From Dipteris shenzhenensis (lineage: Eukaryota; Polypodiophyta; Polypodiopsida; Gleicheniales): a stretch of 64,000 bases of DNA. Position numbers and translations under genes: made by a program. Positions 23,901 to 36,400 of the stretch are shown here, one piece after another. The notes under the pieces are model-generated. The model was not told the DNA's origin. It did no database searches and saw only the letters and a list, made by a program, of their open reading frames with translations. Within the stretch, counting starts at the first letter, position 1. Each line of letters begins with the position of its first letter. Where the stretch lies: assembly GCA_047967505.1 (NCBI GenBank), contig CM106538.1; one strand, written 5' to 3'.

Positions 23901-24215
23901 TTGTAGTGCACAAAACCTAAGTAGAAGGTTGAGGAAACATTTAAGGATAATTGAGGAACAATCTATGACAAGTGGGATGTAGTAGTCGGAGCTTTTTGGT
24001 ATGAAAAAACATCCAAGAGAGGCTGCAATTATGAACTTCTACATAAGAATTCACAAACATGTGTGTACTCTCATCTAGTAAGAGCTATAAAGTTCCAAAT
24101 GCAACCTGTGCAACAATGAAAGAAGGGCAAGAGTGTCTTCAAATTAGAATTAGACATGCATGAGCACATCTTGGGGTGTCTTGGAGTGGTAGACGAGGAT
24201 GAATGAGATAGTACT
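20930..24215 (+). pseudogene. Decayed transposase-like gene of the DFAENY / NFF-HGKGE-DG family
   Basis: Fragments appear in the order expected for a widespread but poorly characterised plant and animal family that I know only from its motifs. N-terminal part: TTFWHENTRVSPNRKNV and EEHIIHMLDTTQ (about 21,280-21,410). After a gap with degenerate direct repeats: CICGTCKHCNLKLKNKTF (about 22,590-22,650), ARWQDKQFRTCLANFPHDT and VIDFA (22,840-22,925), QEQDEIQSAH, YISEDREHDTLFVQHAF, WVWSDGAASQFK (about 23,205-23,240), NFFGSSHGKGEHDGCGAV (23,310-23,365), and a C-terminal stretch ending about 24,215. Many stops and shifts. The two Asp-containing motifs would suit a DDE-type enzyme, which is inference. 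A better preserved C-terminal exon is in element G. Confidence 0.6.
21418..22240. repeat. Degenerate direct repeats inside the decayed gene
   Basis: About 21,500-21,640 and 21,680-21,830 are related (cctaaaccag, catcatgcaa-cgt, agctcaatt-ctagttatgtgattgtc, catggttgaa). A second pair of about 58 bp repeats aatgaaaagcaatat near 21,900-21,985. AT-rich and non-coding. It could be an intron of the surrounding relic. Confidence 0.5.
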
Positions 24216-24440
24216 AATAAAATGTATGTAGTCTCATTGCGAGGAAACAATATGTCCACTTGTCCTACAAAATGGAATTTGTATTTGAGTCTTTTTCTTT
24301 TTAGTATATCCCAAACAACCACCGTGTTGGTTTTATTAAATTGTTTGTGTAAATCCCAAATGGTAAATCCAATGTTTGTTTTTAGTATATCCCAACAACT
24401 GCCGCACTGGTTTCCCATAACAAATCCACACATCCTATGT

Positions 24441-25160
24441 CACTACTACAAAACTAGGTAGAAATGGCAGCCCAAAGGTGACATTTCTACATTATTAAAT
24501 GGCACTTTCTTGCTGCCATTTCCACATGTGCCATTTATTGGAAATGGCAACCAAAAGGGCCATATATTTTTGCCATTTCTATGTCCATAATGGCAACCAA
24601 AAGTGCCATATATTTTGCCATTTTTACATATGAAATGGCAACTAAAAATGCCATATATTTTTGACATCTCCACATATAAAATGGCAACCAAGGGTGCCAT
24701 ATATTTCTGCCATTTTTGTTTCTAAAATGGCAACCAAAAGTGCCATGTATTTTGCCATTTTTATTTATTAAATGGCAACTAAAATTGCCATATACTTTTG
24801 CCATTTCCACATGCAAAATGGCAACCAAAAGTGCCATATATTTTTGCCATTTTATGTCTTAAATGGCAACCAAAAGTGCCATATATTTTGCCATTTTTTT
24901 GTATGAAATGGCAACCAAAAGTGCCATATAGTATTGCCATTTCTACATGCAAAACGACAACAAAAAGTGCCATATATTTTTTCCATTTTGATGTCTAAAA
25001 TGGCAACCAAAAGTGCCATATATTCTGCCATTTTTACGTATGAAATGGCAACTAAAGTGCCATATAGTTTTGCCATTTCCATAATCAAAATGGCAACCAA
25101 AAGTACCTTATATTTTTGCTATTTTTAATGCATGAAATGGCACTACATTTGAGACCAACT
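24441..25160. mobile_element. CACTA-type transposon terminus with subterminal repeat array
   Basis: cactactacaaaactag at 24,441 fits the terminal consensus of plant CACTA (En/Spm) elements. From about 24,557 to 25,150 there are about 13 tandem copies of a 45-46-bp unit (gccatatatttt, gccattttt, aaatggcaac, caaaagt). Each unit carries tgccattt and aaatggca in inverted order. Such arrays are the known binding sites of the element's own DNA-binding protein. The other terminus is not seen in the window, so the element is broken or disrupted by later insertions. Confidence 0.7.
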
Positions 25161-26676
25161 GTGAAAGAAATGGCAAAAGGTGACATAAAACTTATGTTTG
25201 AAATGGCAAAAGGTGACATAAAAATTGTCACTTATTATATTCAAAATGGCAAAAGATGACTTAAAATTTGCAAGATTTCACGTTGAAAATGGAAATAAAG
25301 TGACATACAAAATGTCGGTTATTATGTTACAAATGGCAAGAAATGGAATCACAATTGCCATTTCTTATTTTATAAACTATAGCATTCAAAATGGGCAAAA
25401 ATTTTGTAACTTCTACTAGCTTTTAAAATGGGCCAAAAAGTTACATCATATTGGAATCTTAAATGACTAAAATTTTACATTTGATACTTGGTATCCACGA
25501 ATGAAATTTATTATCTAAATGTAAAAGATTAATCAAAAGTCTCAAGTGCATCAGTACTCATAGTACACAATGTGAAGAAGTCATCTAAAATTCTAAGGAA
25601 TAACTTTTACCTTTTATAACACACACATTTTACTTGATAACAAATATTATTCGATAGTTGATTTAGAAATAAATAATACAGTTTTTACATTAAAAAATAA
25701 AAAATAAAACTATAAAGACATTACATGAAGAGTTTTCCAAGCAACATTCAAGCCTACAGCTTGACCAAGTGTCTAAATCTCATCATTTGTTTTAAATAAT
25801 GATTGCATCATCAACTCGTACTGTTACATAACCAACTCCTATTTGTATAGTATGAACTCTAAATGAAGGATCCAAACTAATTATTGTCCCTATTCCAACT
25901 ATGTCTTTTGAGTCCATATGTAAGATCTTTACTTGTTGTCCCCTTTGAAAAGCATCAACCTACAAAGATACATTCAAGAGATCATTATTAGAATATTTGT
26001 TTAAAATATCTTTATGAAAAATATCCAAAAAACGTTATGGTCATTGCCATACTAATTAAGAATGTAAGTGTAGACTTCCGCAGTATATGATAAACGTTTT
26101 ATTCTAACAAATACATAGTCTTGTGAGAACTTTTCTTCATAACTGGAAATTTTATAGAACCAAATCAAGTATAGTGGTAACGAGAGTGGGTTGTGTCTTT
26201 TTAAAGCATCCTCGTGTACCCCAATGAAGTGACAACATCCTTGTGTACCCCAATGAAGTGACATATACTAATAGTAATGGTGAGAAACATTATCCAAAAA
26301 AGATCTTAAAATGTGTGCAGAGGGTTTCTCTCATTTGCTCAAAAAGAAATGTAGAGGGTTGTTTTGCTGGATAGTTTATCTCTTCAAATGTCTTTCTATT
26401 ATAGTATTTGGAACTAGTGAACATGAGATTTTGAGATGTACATTAGTTCATTAGATTTTGTTAAGCATTTTGTTAAGCATAGAGCTTAAGTTATGATGTT
26501 TAACAAGTCAACGAGTCTATTGGATGGTATAGTGATGGAATGAGCTTTTATAATGGATTGTGCATGAGCCTCTGGGTTTGGTTTAATGTTACAAGTATTT
26601 GTCTTTGAATTCTTAATTGACTCACATCTTTATCGTCAATGCATTTATAGTCATGAGTAGAATGACTTGTCGGTAG
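25161..26676 (-). pseudogene. CACTA interior with a possible TnpA-like C-terminus
   Basis: Mostly AT-rich. On the minus strand about 25,970-25,795 reads VDAFQRGQQVKILHMDSKD, VGIGTIISLDPSFRVH, VGYVTVRVDDAII then stop. It resembles the end of the En/Spm accessory protein, which carries a similar SLDP block. This is family resemblance from memory on a short stretch. A 29-bp duplication (gtaccccaatgaagtgaca) occurs at about 26,205-26,265. Nothing else is recognised here. Confidence 0.35.
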
Positions 26677-27664
26677 TGTTAGCCGAAAAAGAAATCAAGA
26701 CCAGAGGCTAGAGGATAGCTATGGCGACGCTCAAGGGCCATAGAGAAAAGGAGAACGTGAGGGCAAAACATTATCATGGGAGGGGAAAAGGGATTAGAAG
26801 GGGAGGGAATGAAGAGGGAGACTATGGCACAAGCGGAAATGGAGAGGGGGAAGAGAAGCATGCACATGAGGGGAGGAGGAATGTAAAGATGGAGACATCA
26901 AGGGAAGAGGGCCATGCTTTATTTGAAAGGAAGGGAAGGGGGAAATCAAAGTACTAGCTAGGTGGCTTTACAAGAATGAGCCTTTTCCATCAAGGAATAG
27001 CCCCCTCCTTTTATAGCCAAGAGAGGGGGTCTCTCCCAATAAATGCATCCTCCCACATGCATGGTGTGTGTGGAAAAGTCTCCCATGTGGGCTAGGCGGT
27101 TACACACTCTCAATTGTGTGCAACAACACTTTGCCTCATTTTTCCACATAAATCAAGCCCCATATCTCAAGTCTATGATACTCCCTTGGTCTCTTCCCAA
27201 TTTTATAATATGTTGCAACCTCTAGGAGGACAAGTGGAGGGTTGGCACAAGGAATCTTGCCACCTCATCCTACTTTCCCCATTATTTAACTTGCACTCTT
27301 GGACCTTCTATACCTCCCCCACATGGGCCTATCCTATATGGAGGGAATAACCCAATATAATATCCATCTCCACCTATTTTATATTACTTCTCCCATGGAC
27401 TTTGGGCCATATCTCACTAAATGCAGCCTAGGTGGAGGGGTGGCACATGGAGGAGCCATGCCACCTTACATTTTATAATATTACTACCATGGATTATGTA
27501 CATCACACCTTATGGGTCCTCTTACGTGGAAGGGTGGCACATGGTCATGCCCTGCCACCTCAACCCTGGGCCCTATGGACACCATATTTTATTATACTAT
27601 TACCACACATACAAACACACACTCATATTTATGCCTTTTTCCTTAGACAAATTTATCCATAACA
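26677..27664 (-). repeat. Probable 3' LTR of the minus-strand Gypsy element
   Basis: On the minus strand the pol frame ends near 27,653 and a G-run (27,667-27,677) acts as polypurine tract, followed by tgttatggata at 27,664. The plus strand has a TG start at 26,677 (tgttagccg), giving a 988-bp TG-CA unit. A minus-strand TATA (tataaaagg, about 27,012-27,020) lies two thirds of the way in. Three related blocks with ggttggcac/gtggcacatgg and gccacctca occur in U3. The outer end is a guess because no second LTR is visible. Confidence 0.5.
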
Positions 27665-30600
27665 ATCCCCCCCCCCAGGCAGGGAATGCACAGCATTTCC
27701 ATGCCTAGGTCCATCATGCACAAAGAAGGGCTTGAGGTAATGCTTGTTGATCACCTTCTTGCCATATGGCTCATGTAGCTCCTGAACTTGTACATACCCA
27801 TTGCTACGTTCCTTGATGACTTTGTATGGACCAGTCGACAGTGGTAGAAACTTCTTATCCATTTGGTGGTCCAATCTGTTATCAAAGCATAGCACAACAT
27901 CCCCCTCAGCAAAGCGTCTTTCCCATCCCTTGTGAATCTTAGCATCCAAGCGGTCCTTTAGTCGATTCTTTTGGATCTCTGTTTGATGTAGTGCAAGGCA
28001 TCGGGTTTCATCTAACTTCTCAAGTTGTACCAATCTAGCCTCTACATGTTCATCTTCTGTCATCCTCTGTTCTTGTGACAATCTCAAGGCTGGAATCTCT
28101 ATCTCTAGTGGTAAAACTTCCTCAGTTCCATACACCAACTGAAAAGGAGTGTGACCTGTAGACATTTTATGAGTGATGTTGTAAACCCACACGGCTTCAG
28201 TGACCTTCTGATCCCATTGGCTCCGATTCCCTATGGCCATTTTTCCCATGGTTTTACAAAGGAGGCCATTGGTCCGCTCTGTTTGACCCATGGATGCTGG
28301 ATAATAGATGCTAGAAGTGTGATGATCAATACCCATGCGATCCATGAGTAACTCCACTACTTCATTTAAGAATGGACTCCCATATGGGGTCCATGGGTGT
28401 CCCAAACCTTGTGCAGATACGTTCAAATATGAAATTTGAAATTGCCTTACCATTTGCAGCGCGTAGGGCGATAGCTTCAACCCACTTAGTGACATACTAA
28501 GTGGCTACCAAAAGATACTTCTGTTTTGGGCAGTCATGGGCAAGGGCCTGACAAAATCTATTCCCCACTTCTGAAATGGATGGATGGACATCACTGGGTG
28601 ATGTTGCCCTGGACGCAAATCTTTCCTACCAAAGAATTGGCATGGTTCACAGGTTTTTCAATACAAAGTGACATCCTTGAACAAGGTCAGCCAATAGTAT
28701 CCAGCATGTAAAATCTTCTTAGTTGTATAGTCACTGGCATAGTGGCCTCCACAAAATCCATCATGATAATGCTTCAATACCTTAGGCACTTCATCTGCAT
28801 CAATGGCCCATCTTAGTACCCCATCCATGTCTTGACGGTACAACACCCCATCAAAGAGGGTGTAGCGCCTACTATCTCTGTGGATCTTCTTTCTCTCATA
28901 GCTAGTACTTTCTAGAGGAAAGGAGAAAGCAGTCAGAAACCTGTAGATACCACCATACCATGGATCCCCAACTTCTATGGCCGCTACAAGGGTTACATCA
29001 AGGCACTCCTCTAAATCAATCAAAGGATTCTTCAAGTTGGAACAACCCCCTTTTACAATTTTGAAAGAAAAATCATATTCTTGTAGAACTGCCAACCATT
29101 TGGCCAACCGGCCCATGGGATTTGGTTATTGAAGAACTTGTTTTCCAAGACCAGTGCTAGTGAGTATAATGAAGGACTTTCCAGCCACATAATGCTTAAA
29201 TTTCTCAATGCAGAACACCAAAGACAAGGCATGCTTGTCAACCTCTGAATAGCATCACTCAGTGTCAAGCAATTGTCGAGAAGCAAATCGAACAGGATAC
29301 ATGAACCGATCCTCCCCTTGCTGGAGAAGAATACCTGCCAGAGTGTGATCACCAAACCCAGGATTGATATAGAAAGTCTTTGACTAATCTGGATTGCGTA
29401 GAATGGGTTCTGAAGCCAGAGCATTCTTGATTTGTGCAAACCCATGATCACAATCCTCATCCCAAGAGAAATCAACCCCATCTTTTAATAGCATAGTCAC
29501 GGGTCATGTCAAAGCAGCATATTTATCAATGAAGCGGTGATAGTATCCTACTAGATTGACAAATGAGCATACCTGACGTTTGGCTGTTGGTGGGGAGAGC
29601 TTGAGGATGGCTTCTACCTTCTCGGGGTCAGGCTTGACGCTCTCAGATGAGACAATATGTCCCAGTAACCTCCCTTGAGTGGCTCCAATGGTGCATTTCT
29701 CAGGGTTGAGACTGCCATTCGCATCATTGACCCTTTGGAAGGCCAACCTAACCTTCATGACATGCTCCTTACGTGATGAGAATATACAGAAATCATCTAA
29801 AAACACCTCCAAGAAATCCCCCAAATAAGGAGCAAACACCATCGGCATAAATCTTTGAAAGGTAGCAAGAGCATTGGTGAGGCCAAACGGCATTACTTTG
29901 AATGCAAATGTCACCCAGGGTGTGGCAAATGTGGTTTTGAGCACATCTTCTTCGACAATTCTGATTTGATAAAACCTGTAGTAACCATCACAGAAAGTAT
30001 ACATCTCATGACCACTTACCTTCTCAAGAATGAGGTCTTGAAAGGGAAGAGGATGATGGTCCCTCTTGGTGGCTGCATTGAGTTTCTTATAGTCGATGCA
30101 GTCCCGCCACTTGTTGGTTTTCTTTGGGATAACTACCACTGGTGAAACCCATTCAGTTTTGTGAATTGGAACAATAAACCCAGCTTCTACAAGTTTCTAC
30201 AACTCTGAGCACAAAGCATCAATCTATAGGGGCCCTTATCTTCGATACTTCTAAGCCACAGGCTTTGCATCAGTTCAGCTCTATCTTGTGTTCTATCGCA
30301 GTCACATGGCGAAGGTGGTGGTAGCTAGTTGCGAAAAGGTGAGGAAAATCTCTGAACATTTCTAGGAACTCATCTTTCTCACTTGGAGTGAGGTCTGGGG
30401 AAAGCATAGATTCAAGCTATTGAGGACTAGCTATTACCTTTTCTGTAGGTGGCGGGGTCGGAGACACCCCCATCATGTAAACTTCCTCCTTTGAGAACTC
30501 CTCCCCCCCGTCTGATTCTTCCATTGATTCAAACACCGAGGATGAGAGAGTATCACTGTCTTGCTCCTCTTCTTCTTCTGGTTCTGTGGCACCTGGTTGC

Positions 30601-31616
30601 ACTGGGATCTTCTCCTTAGAAGCACCAAAAGACACGTGTCATGTCTTCTGATAGCTGACTGCATCACTCTTTCTCAACCATGGTCTCCTGAGTATGGCTG
30701 GGTAACTCTTGCCTGTATCTTGGATGTCCACTACATAGAAATTGACGGTGGTGGTCAACCCATTAACAATGATGGGCAAATCCTCAATGACTCCCAGGGT
30801 GGCGAGTCGGTGACCATCTGCTACCTGGATTCGAGTGGAGGAACGCCTTATGCATTTCAAATTCAATTTCTTCATGATTCGAGGCACCATGATATTACAT
30901 GCAGCTCGCCCATCAACACACACACTTTTGACATGACAATTATCTATGATGACATCTACTATATGTGGGTGCCGATCAATTTCTTCGGAGATAGAAGATA
31001 CCTCTCATACCTTTCCCTTTTTCTTGCTCCTCCTTGTTGAGAGCCCTTGCTGTAGCTCACATCTTACCTTATGGCTTAATGCTATTAGTTGAGGGAGCGT
31101 GATACTCAAAGACCGATGAGCAAGGTCCTGAATGACCAAATAGTCCTCTTGCCCTGAGCCAATGGGAAAATCCGAGGGCGACCACTTACTCCTATGGGAT
31201 CTTTTAGTCTTCTCTATTGGTGGGTTTGCCATCTCAGCATCTGAGGGCTCTAAGAAGGACACCTTCTTCCTAGGGCGGCCTAGTCCACAGTTTGGAGAGG
31301 GGTCCGAGGTGGTACGACTTCTTTTCCTAAGGTCAAGGATCTCTACATCAGAATCATCAGTGCAAGATTCACTTAGAAGATTCACCCTTGGAATATTGGG
31401 GCATTCCGTGCAATAATGACCCTTCTAGTGGCACTCGTAGCATACAACATTAGCACGGTCCCTTGGAGGGCAGTTGGATTGATTTTTGATGCCCACCCAC
31501 ACCATCTCAAGCCGAAGATCATTCAGGGCCTTGGCTAGGTCATTCACTCCAGGTTCTGTTGCAGAGGGGGCCTCTTTAGCTGGAGAAGGGCGCACATGGC
31601 TAGGTGTATGGATCTG
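27653..31616 (-). pseudogene. Ty3/Gypsy retrotransposon polyprotein
   Basis: Minus strand, in order: a zinc knuckle (CYECH-KGHYCTEC, about 31,455-31,400, with one stop), an acidic/basic linker, a protease (VDGRAACNIM, about 30,920-30,890), RT from 30,139 (DCIDYKKLNAAT, PFGLTNALATFQ, VFLDDFCIFS), RNase H (FYINPGFGDHTLAGILLQQG, about 29,370-29,310), and the HHCC region HYHDGFCGGHY-KILHAGYYW. The integrase core has WGIDFVRP, a TDxG-like second Asp site, and SMGQTERTNG. The C-terminus is YKVIKER-KKVINKHYLKPF. Several stops and frameshifts; no chromodomain seen. Its 5' side is cut at about 31,616, where a MULE gene begins. Confidence 0.85.
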
Positions 31617-34258
31617 CTATGCATAAGGAGGTCCCATCACACCAATAGAATCATCACTATTAAATACGAACCCTGCCCTTACAAGGGCACCCCTCTCATC
31701 TACAGTCATTGATGTCCCACTTGCAACCTTCCATACACTTGGAGAGACCCCAGGAACACCTTGAATGGATTTATCCACATTCCATGTATGGGTGACAGAA
31801 GTATTACAAAACCATACAAACTGCTCTGTCACTCCATGAGAATGTTGCCTTCTTCCCTTAAAACAAGGGGCTGGCACACCATAACTTGCACTTCTACCAA
31901 GTGCATTGATTAGTGCCCCACATCGTCTCTGACTCTCTGCCAAGTAGCCAAAGCATGTGACAACGCTATGTGGTTCAGTTCTCCTGATCGCCCAATTGGC
32001 TTCATGAATATCTATCTCTCTACAAACCATGTCCTGTGATGGACTTTTAAAATCAATTTGTCTTCTTTTTCCTATCACTCTCCTTGTTGTCACTGTCATG
32101 TATTCTGGTCGATGATTATCATTTGCATGGACCGATGTTGAACATTTTGAACCCCTCTTTCTTCTTATGCTCACCGGTTCTGTTATTGGCCTATTCATCT
32201 CAGGAGATTATATCCCACCCTCTTCAATCACTATGTGTGATAAATCCACAAGCCTATTTCTGTCCCCTTTACCAGACCCACTACCATCAAGTATTCTTCA
32301 CCGGAGAGCATCCAAATTTGGTCCTGTACCCAAGTGTCTTCCATTCATAAAGGAATTGTAGTGGGAACTCTGAAGGACACTCATTGCAAGATCTACTGCA
32401 CAAGCATCATGCACAAGCATCATACAATGTTATGTGTTTTGCATATCCATGTGCTGCTCTCATGCTAGAATGTTTTGTCTCTGAAAGGTTCACTGTAGGA
32501 ACAAATCCAGAGTGCTCTTCTTGCTGCAAGAACATTCCCCCCCACTGGTTGACTCTAACATCCCACCAAGCAAGCCACGTATGCAATGTTGGTAGCTCAC
32601 CTTCCTTCACATGAATTGGGGACCAATACAAATTCAATGTTTGTTTGCATTGGTCTGCAGAAGTTGAAGTTGTTGCCTCTCTCCACTTCCGACATAGAAG
32701 TTTATGCTCCTCCTGAAATTGTGGCTTAATGCATCGTCTGGTGTGCTCAACCATGCTCATCTCCCAATGGAAAACACAAGTTCTTTCTCTACCATCCATC
32801 ACATTTTTTGGTCCCCCATTGTAAACAGTGCGGACAGCCAGCCAATTTGCTCCTGCTCCATCTGCCATAATCCACGGAATTCAGGTTTTTTTAAACCATT
32901 CTTCTCCATTGTATTGTTCAGTAGCTCCTAGAATCGAACTTGAGCATGGTTATCCTCCACCTTGAATTCACATATTGCTATAGTTAATAGTTCCCTTATG
33001 AATGGGTCATACACATGAGCACCCATTGTTGACCATCCCCTCACTCGATGGACATGGTCAAAATGAACCCATTGTGATCCCAAGCTCCCACCAGGCCGCA
33101 TGCGATTCACTAGATCAACTCCTGATCCTGGACCAATGGTCGACATTTTGAAGATATGTGGTTGTTGTTCATCTTGCAATTGTTCCTGAAATAGGATACT
33201 TTGTAGGTATGGATATTTGCATCTCCTCTTTAAATCAAGTATTGAATCCATTCCACCATCCCCTCCTCTAGCCTCACTTCTTGCGCTCTGCACCACTCTC
33301 TGAAGCCTCCTTCTCTGGGTCATTGGTGTAATGGTTTCAAGCACTTCTTCGAACTTGTGATCATCTAGCGGCTCCACAACAACCCCATCCTTTGCTAGCA
33401 TCATCTCCATCACAAGGTCTTGTGCCACAGACACCTCGATATTTTTGCAAGAGGAATTTCCATTCAACCTTGCACGCATTGAAATGAGATCATCAAACTT
33501 GCATTTCCTTTGCTCGACTTCTACCTTTTTCAACTGGATGGTCATGGAAACCCACATGCACTGCGCATCTTGTTGTCTTCACTCGTTCATGGGGAAAGCA
33601 ATAATATATAATAGCACTGCATAGGTAAACACACTCTGGTATTGCATCACAATGCTTGCACATAAGTGACCCCAATGCTGGAACCAGGTAGAGGAGGTCT
33701 CCTAAGATTTCCTTTCCATTGTGTATCATTTAAAACTCCCATTCGTTCAAGGAAAGGACAATCCAAATTACAACATCTCAAATAACCTGAACATCTACTC
33801 ATTCTCACAACACCATTGAAGTAGTCTTGCGAACATGTGGAATATTTTGTCCAAACATGACCATCAGCATTCTGTTCCATTCCAGACATTGGTGAACCCT
33901 TAGGCATAGGTGGAAGTTCGAAGACAATATATCCATCATAAGTTAGAGGAAGCTCAGTAACCTTCTCCACTCGAACTGCAGATTTGAGCGCAACATGAAG
34001 AGAACTATTCAAAGGCATCCTCTCTATCAGTGAAACCACACTATTTAGTTCATGATTCATAAAGTCACCATGAGAACCTCTTTTATAGGGCATGTGAACT
34101 CTTAAGGTTGATTGTTGGCTACCACTAATCTTGAACCCTTTCTGACCATCCTCTAAGTTTACCACTGGAAGTACAATGGCAAGCTCATCTATTCCGATTT
34201 CTTGATGCAGCTCAATGTCCTCGTTCTCAATGTGAAAGTGTTCCTTAAGCTCCACCAA
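31617..34258 (-). pseudogene. MULE-type transposase gene
   Basis: Minus strand from 34,258. An N-terminal region carries YDGYIVFELPPMPKGSP and a Cys/His-rich module (SRCSGYLRCCNLDCPF, CKHCDAIPEC, CAVHVGFHDHPV) crossed by two frameshifts (about 33,690 and 33,555). A basic stretch follows. The catalytic half has WVHFDHVHRVRGW, AICEFKVEDNHAQ, MADGAGANWLAVR (32,868-32,830), FHWEMSMVEHTRR, WDVRVNQWGGMF, and VNLSETKHSS (about 32,490). These supply plausible D, D and E residues. The C-terminal tail reaches 31,617, next to Gypsy sequence. Mutator-like transposases move DNA with 8-11-bp duplications. No terminal repeats were found, so the element limits are unknown. Confidence 0.7.
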
Positions 34259-36400
34259 TGAAACCTCTAGGAAAGGAGTGTCAAAACCTCGTCAAAACGA
34301 ATGGTCAATGATTCGTGTTCTCCAAAGCGAATGAAAACTGAGAAAGGCATGATTCAAATGCTAGAGCCAAGATGTAGCACCAGACGACACCAACCAAAGA
34401 ACAAGAGAAAAGCTAGCTACACAAAAGGTCCAGAAGCAGGGAGGCAAAAGAAGAAATGGCATAGATGTGTTGGAGACCAAAGAGAATGGAGCAAAGAGAA
34501 GTGTTGAAAGAGCCACTGAGAGGGATTATGGGAGAGAAGAGAAGAAGCAAGTTCGTCTCTATAAGTGTCAAATGCAAATGGATGTCACTATTAGCATCCA
34601 AGGTGGTCGTTTAACTGCAAGTCTTTATTGAACAAGATGTGTTTATTTGTTTAGAATAATGGTAATCTTTGAACAAGATGCCTTCATGCATATAGTAACT
34701 TGAATGACGCCTCCATGCATTTCATTCAATAAGGGTGTACATTTAATATAAATGAATAAAAAGAGAAGTAACTTTGAAATTTATATAATTGAAAGACTAA
34801 AATATCAAGAAAAAAATTAAAGATTTATAATTACTATATTTTACTAGTAATAGTTAGAATGAGTAGTATCTTCAAATCCATATCTAAAATGAAAACTATC
34901 AAAACGTGTTAGTTTACTTCACATTTGCATGAACGAGCAATATTACTATTTCCATCATGAGTCATTACAAGGTGTTCTCCTCACTATTACAAGGGTTATG
35001 CGGTTTCTGGCGTTACCCATACCCACGTCTTCTCCTACCGTCTAATAATGACCAGGCCTGCAAAATCTGATAAAATCGTTTCTCTAAAGGCTAGGCCTAC
35101 CATCGACTGAGCGTTGGGCGGGGTGACAGGTCCATTGGAATTCGAGAGGAGTAAATGCTGATGAAACTGATGGAAAACATTGGCTCGTAAAAGAAGAGGA
35201 AGATCTCAAGAAGCACGCTCCAGCATCCACATTCCAGAGTCTAGTTGGTAGCTGGTTGATAATGGAAACATAAACCCATAAGGCCACTCCACTCAATTGC
35301 TTTTTCAATTGCTCCTTTTCGAGGAGAGCCATTCCTTGTCTGAACGGTGCGAAAAGGAGTCAGCGATTCTTTCACAGAGGCTAAACTTTCTATCCAACGA
35401 TCATTTTCGAGGCATCACGTTCTTCGGCGAAGTTGGACCTCAAGATGCCCATCCGTGATCAATCACGAACAAGATCATACGTGTTAATCTGACCACGAAG
35501 CGAAGCGATATTTCGAAGCGATAGTTAGGAAACCGATGCGAATCCTTCAATATTCTTTCGAAGCGAAGCGAAGCGATATTCTTTTGGCGTTGTTAGGAAA
35601 CCGATGCGAATCCTAAACACAATCCTAAACGCTAGGCTTTCGGCTCGTTGGAGCTTGTTCTCACCATCTCTGGGCTACGTCCTACACCACACCACTCATT
35701 TAAATTTTGGGCTTCCATTTTCATGTGCAACAGCCATCTGTTGCAACCAAATGGTTATTAGCTGCACGTAATCACGAGCTGTGCACCCTACTTATAGCAG
35801 CAAAGGATAAGACCTACAAAACTTCGGCATTGTCATGTGCCTGTTTTAAAGCAACTCAACGCTCCTGGTATTAGTGCCCCCTTTGAAAGAAATGCACTGA
35901 AATGTTTGGCTGCAAACAATTCACTACCGCTCGAAAGCAATTCACTACTATTCATTACAGGGTCTAAAATGTTTGGAAACATACTACATGTACTATACGG
36001 TAAAATAGGGCAATTTCGGAATGTGGATTCAAATTGGAAGTTGACACGAAAGTGTTAACCTCTCTTTTAAGCAACTGCTTCAACATATTCTCTCCAATTC
36101 AAAAAAAGTTTGTGTGCTGTTGGAATGCGTCAACGTTAACTGACAATATATATACACAGATAGAGTCGGCCAGTAGCAATTAAAGACCAACAAGCCAACT
36201 CATACAAGTGTGAGGCTTCCTGGCGGAGGAATGGTAACAGGAGGGGATGATTCGCCTTTACTACCTCTGTAGAGATCTTCACTCTTGGTGCTTAATCAAC
36301 CAACGTGTGATTCTTCCTCGATATTATCCTCGCATGGCTCTATGTCTTTCGTTTTCCATATTTCATGAATCGAAAAACATTCTTGGGCTGAAATGTCAAT
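34259..36400. other. Spacer upstream of the MULE gene
   Basis: No supportable gene. 34,983 starts cactattacaagggttatgcgg, which resembles a CACTA terminus without partner. 35,500-35,615 holds a direct repeat of gttaggaaaccgatgcgaatcc with gaagcgaagcgatatt units. A small minus ORF (35,084-35,332) has no recognisable domain. Confidence 0.4.

Noticed and set aside
24446-25419. Several overlapping 60-100-codon ORFs with repeating GTFGCHF-like phrases
   Set aside because: They simply read the 45-bp subterminal array. A 45-bp period keeps frames open by itself.
34983-35010. cactattacaagggttatgcgg as a second CACTA terminus
   Set aside because: No inverted partner ending ccttgtaatagtg and no subterminal repeats were found, so five matching bases are not enough.
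35084-35332. Small minus-strand ORF MALLEKEQLKKQLSGVALW as a first exon
   Set aside because: No splice-linked continuation, no domain, and length expected by chance in this GC-richer stretch.
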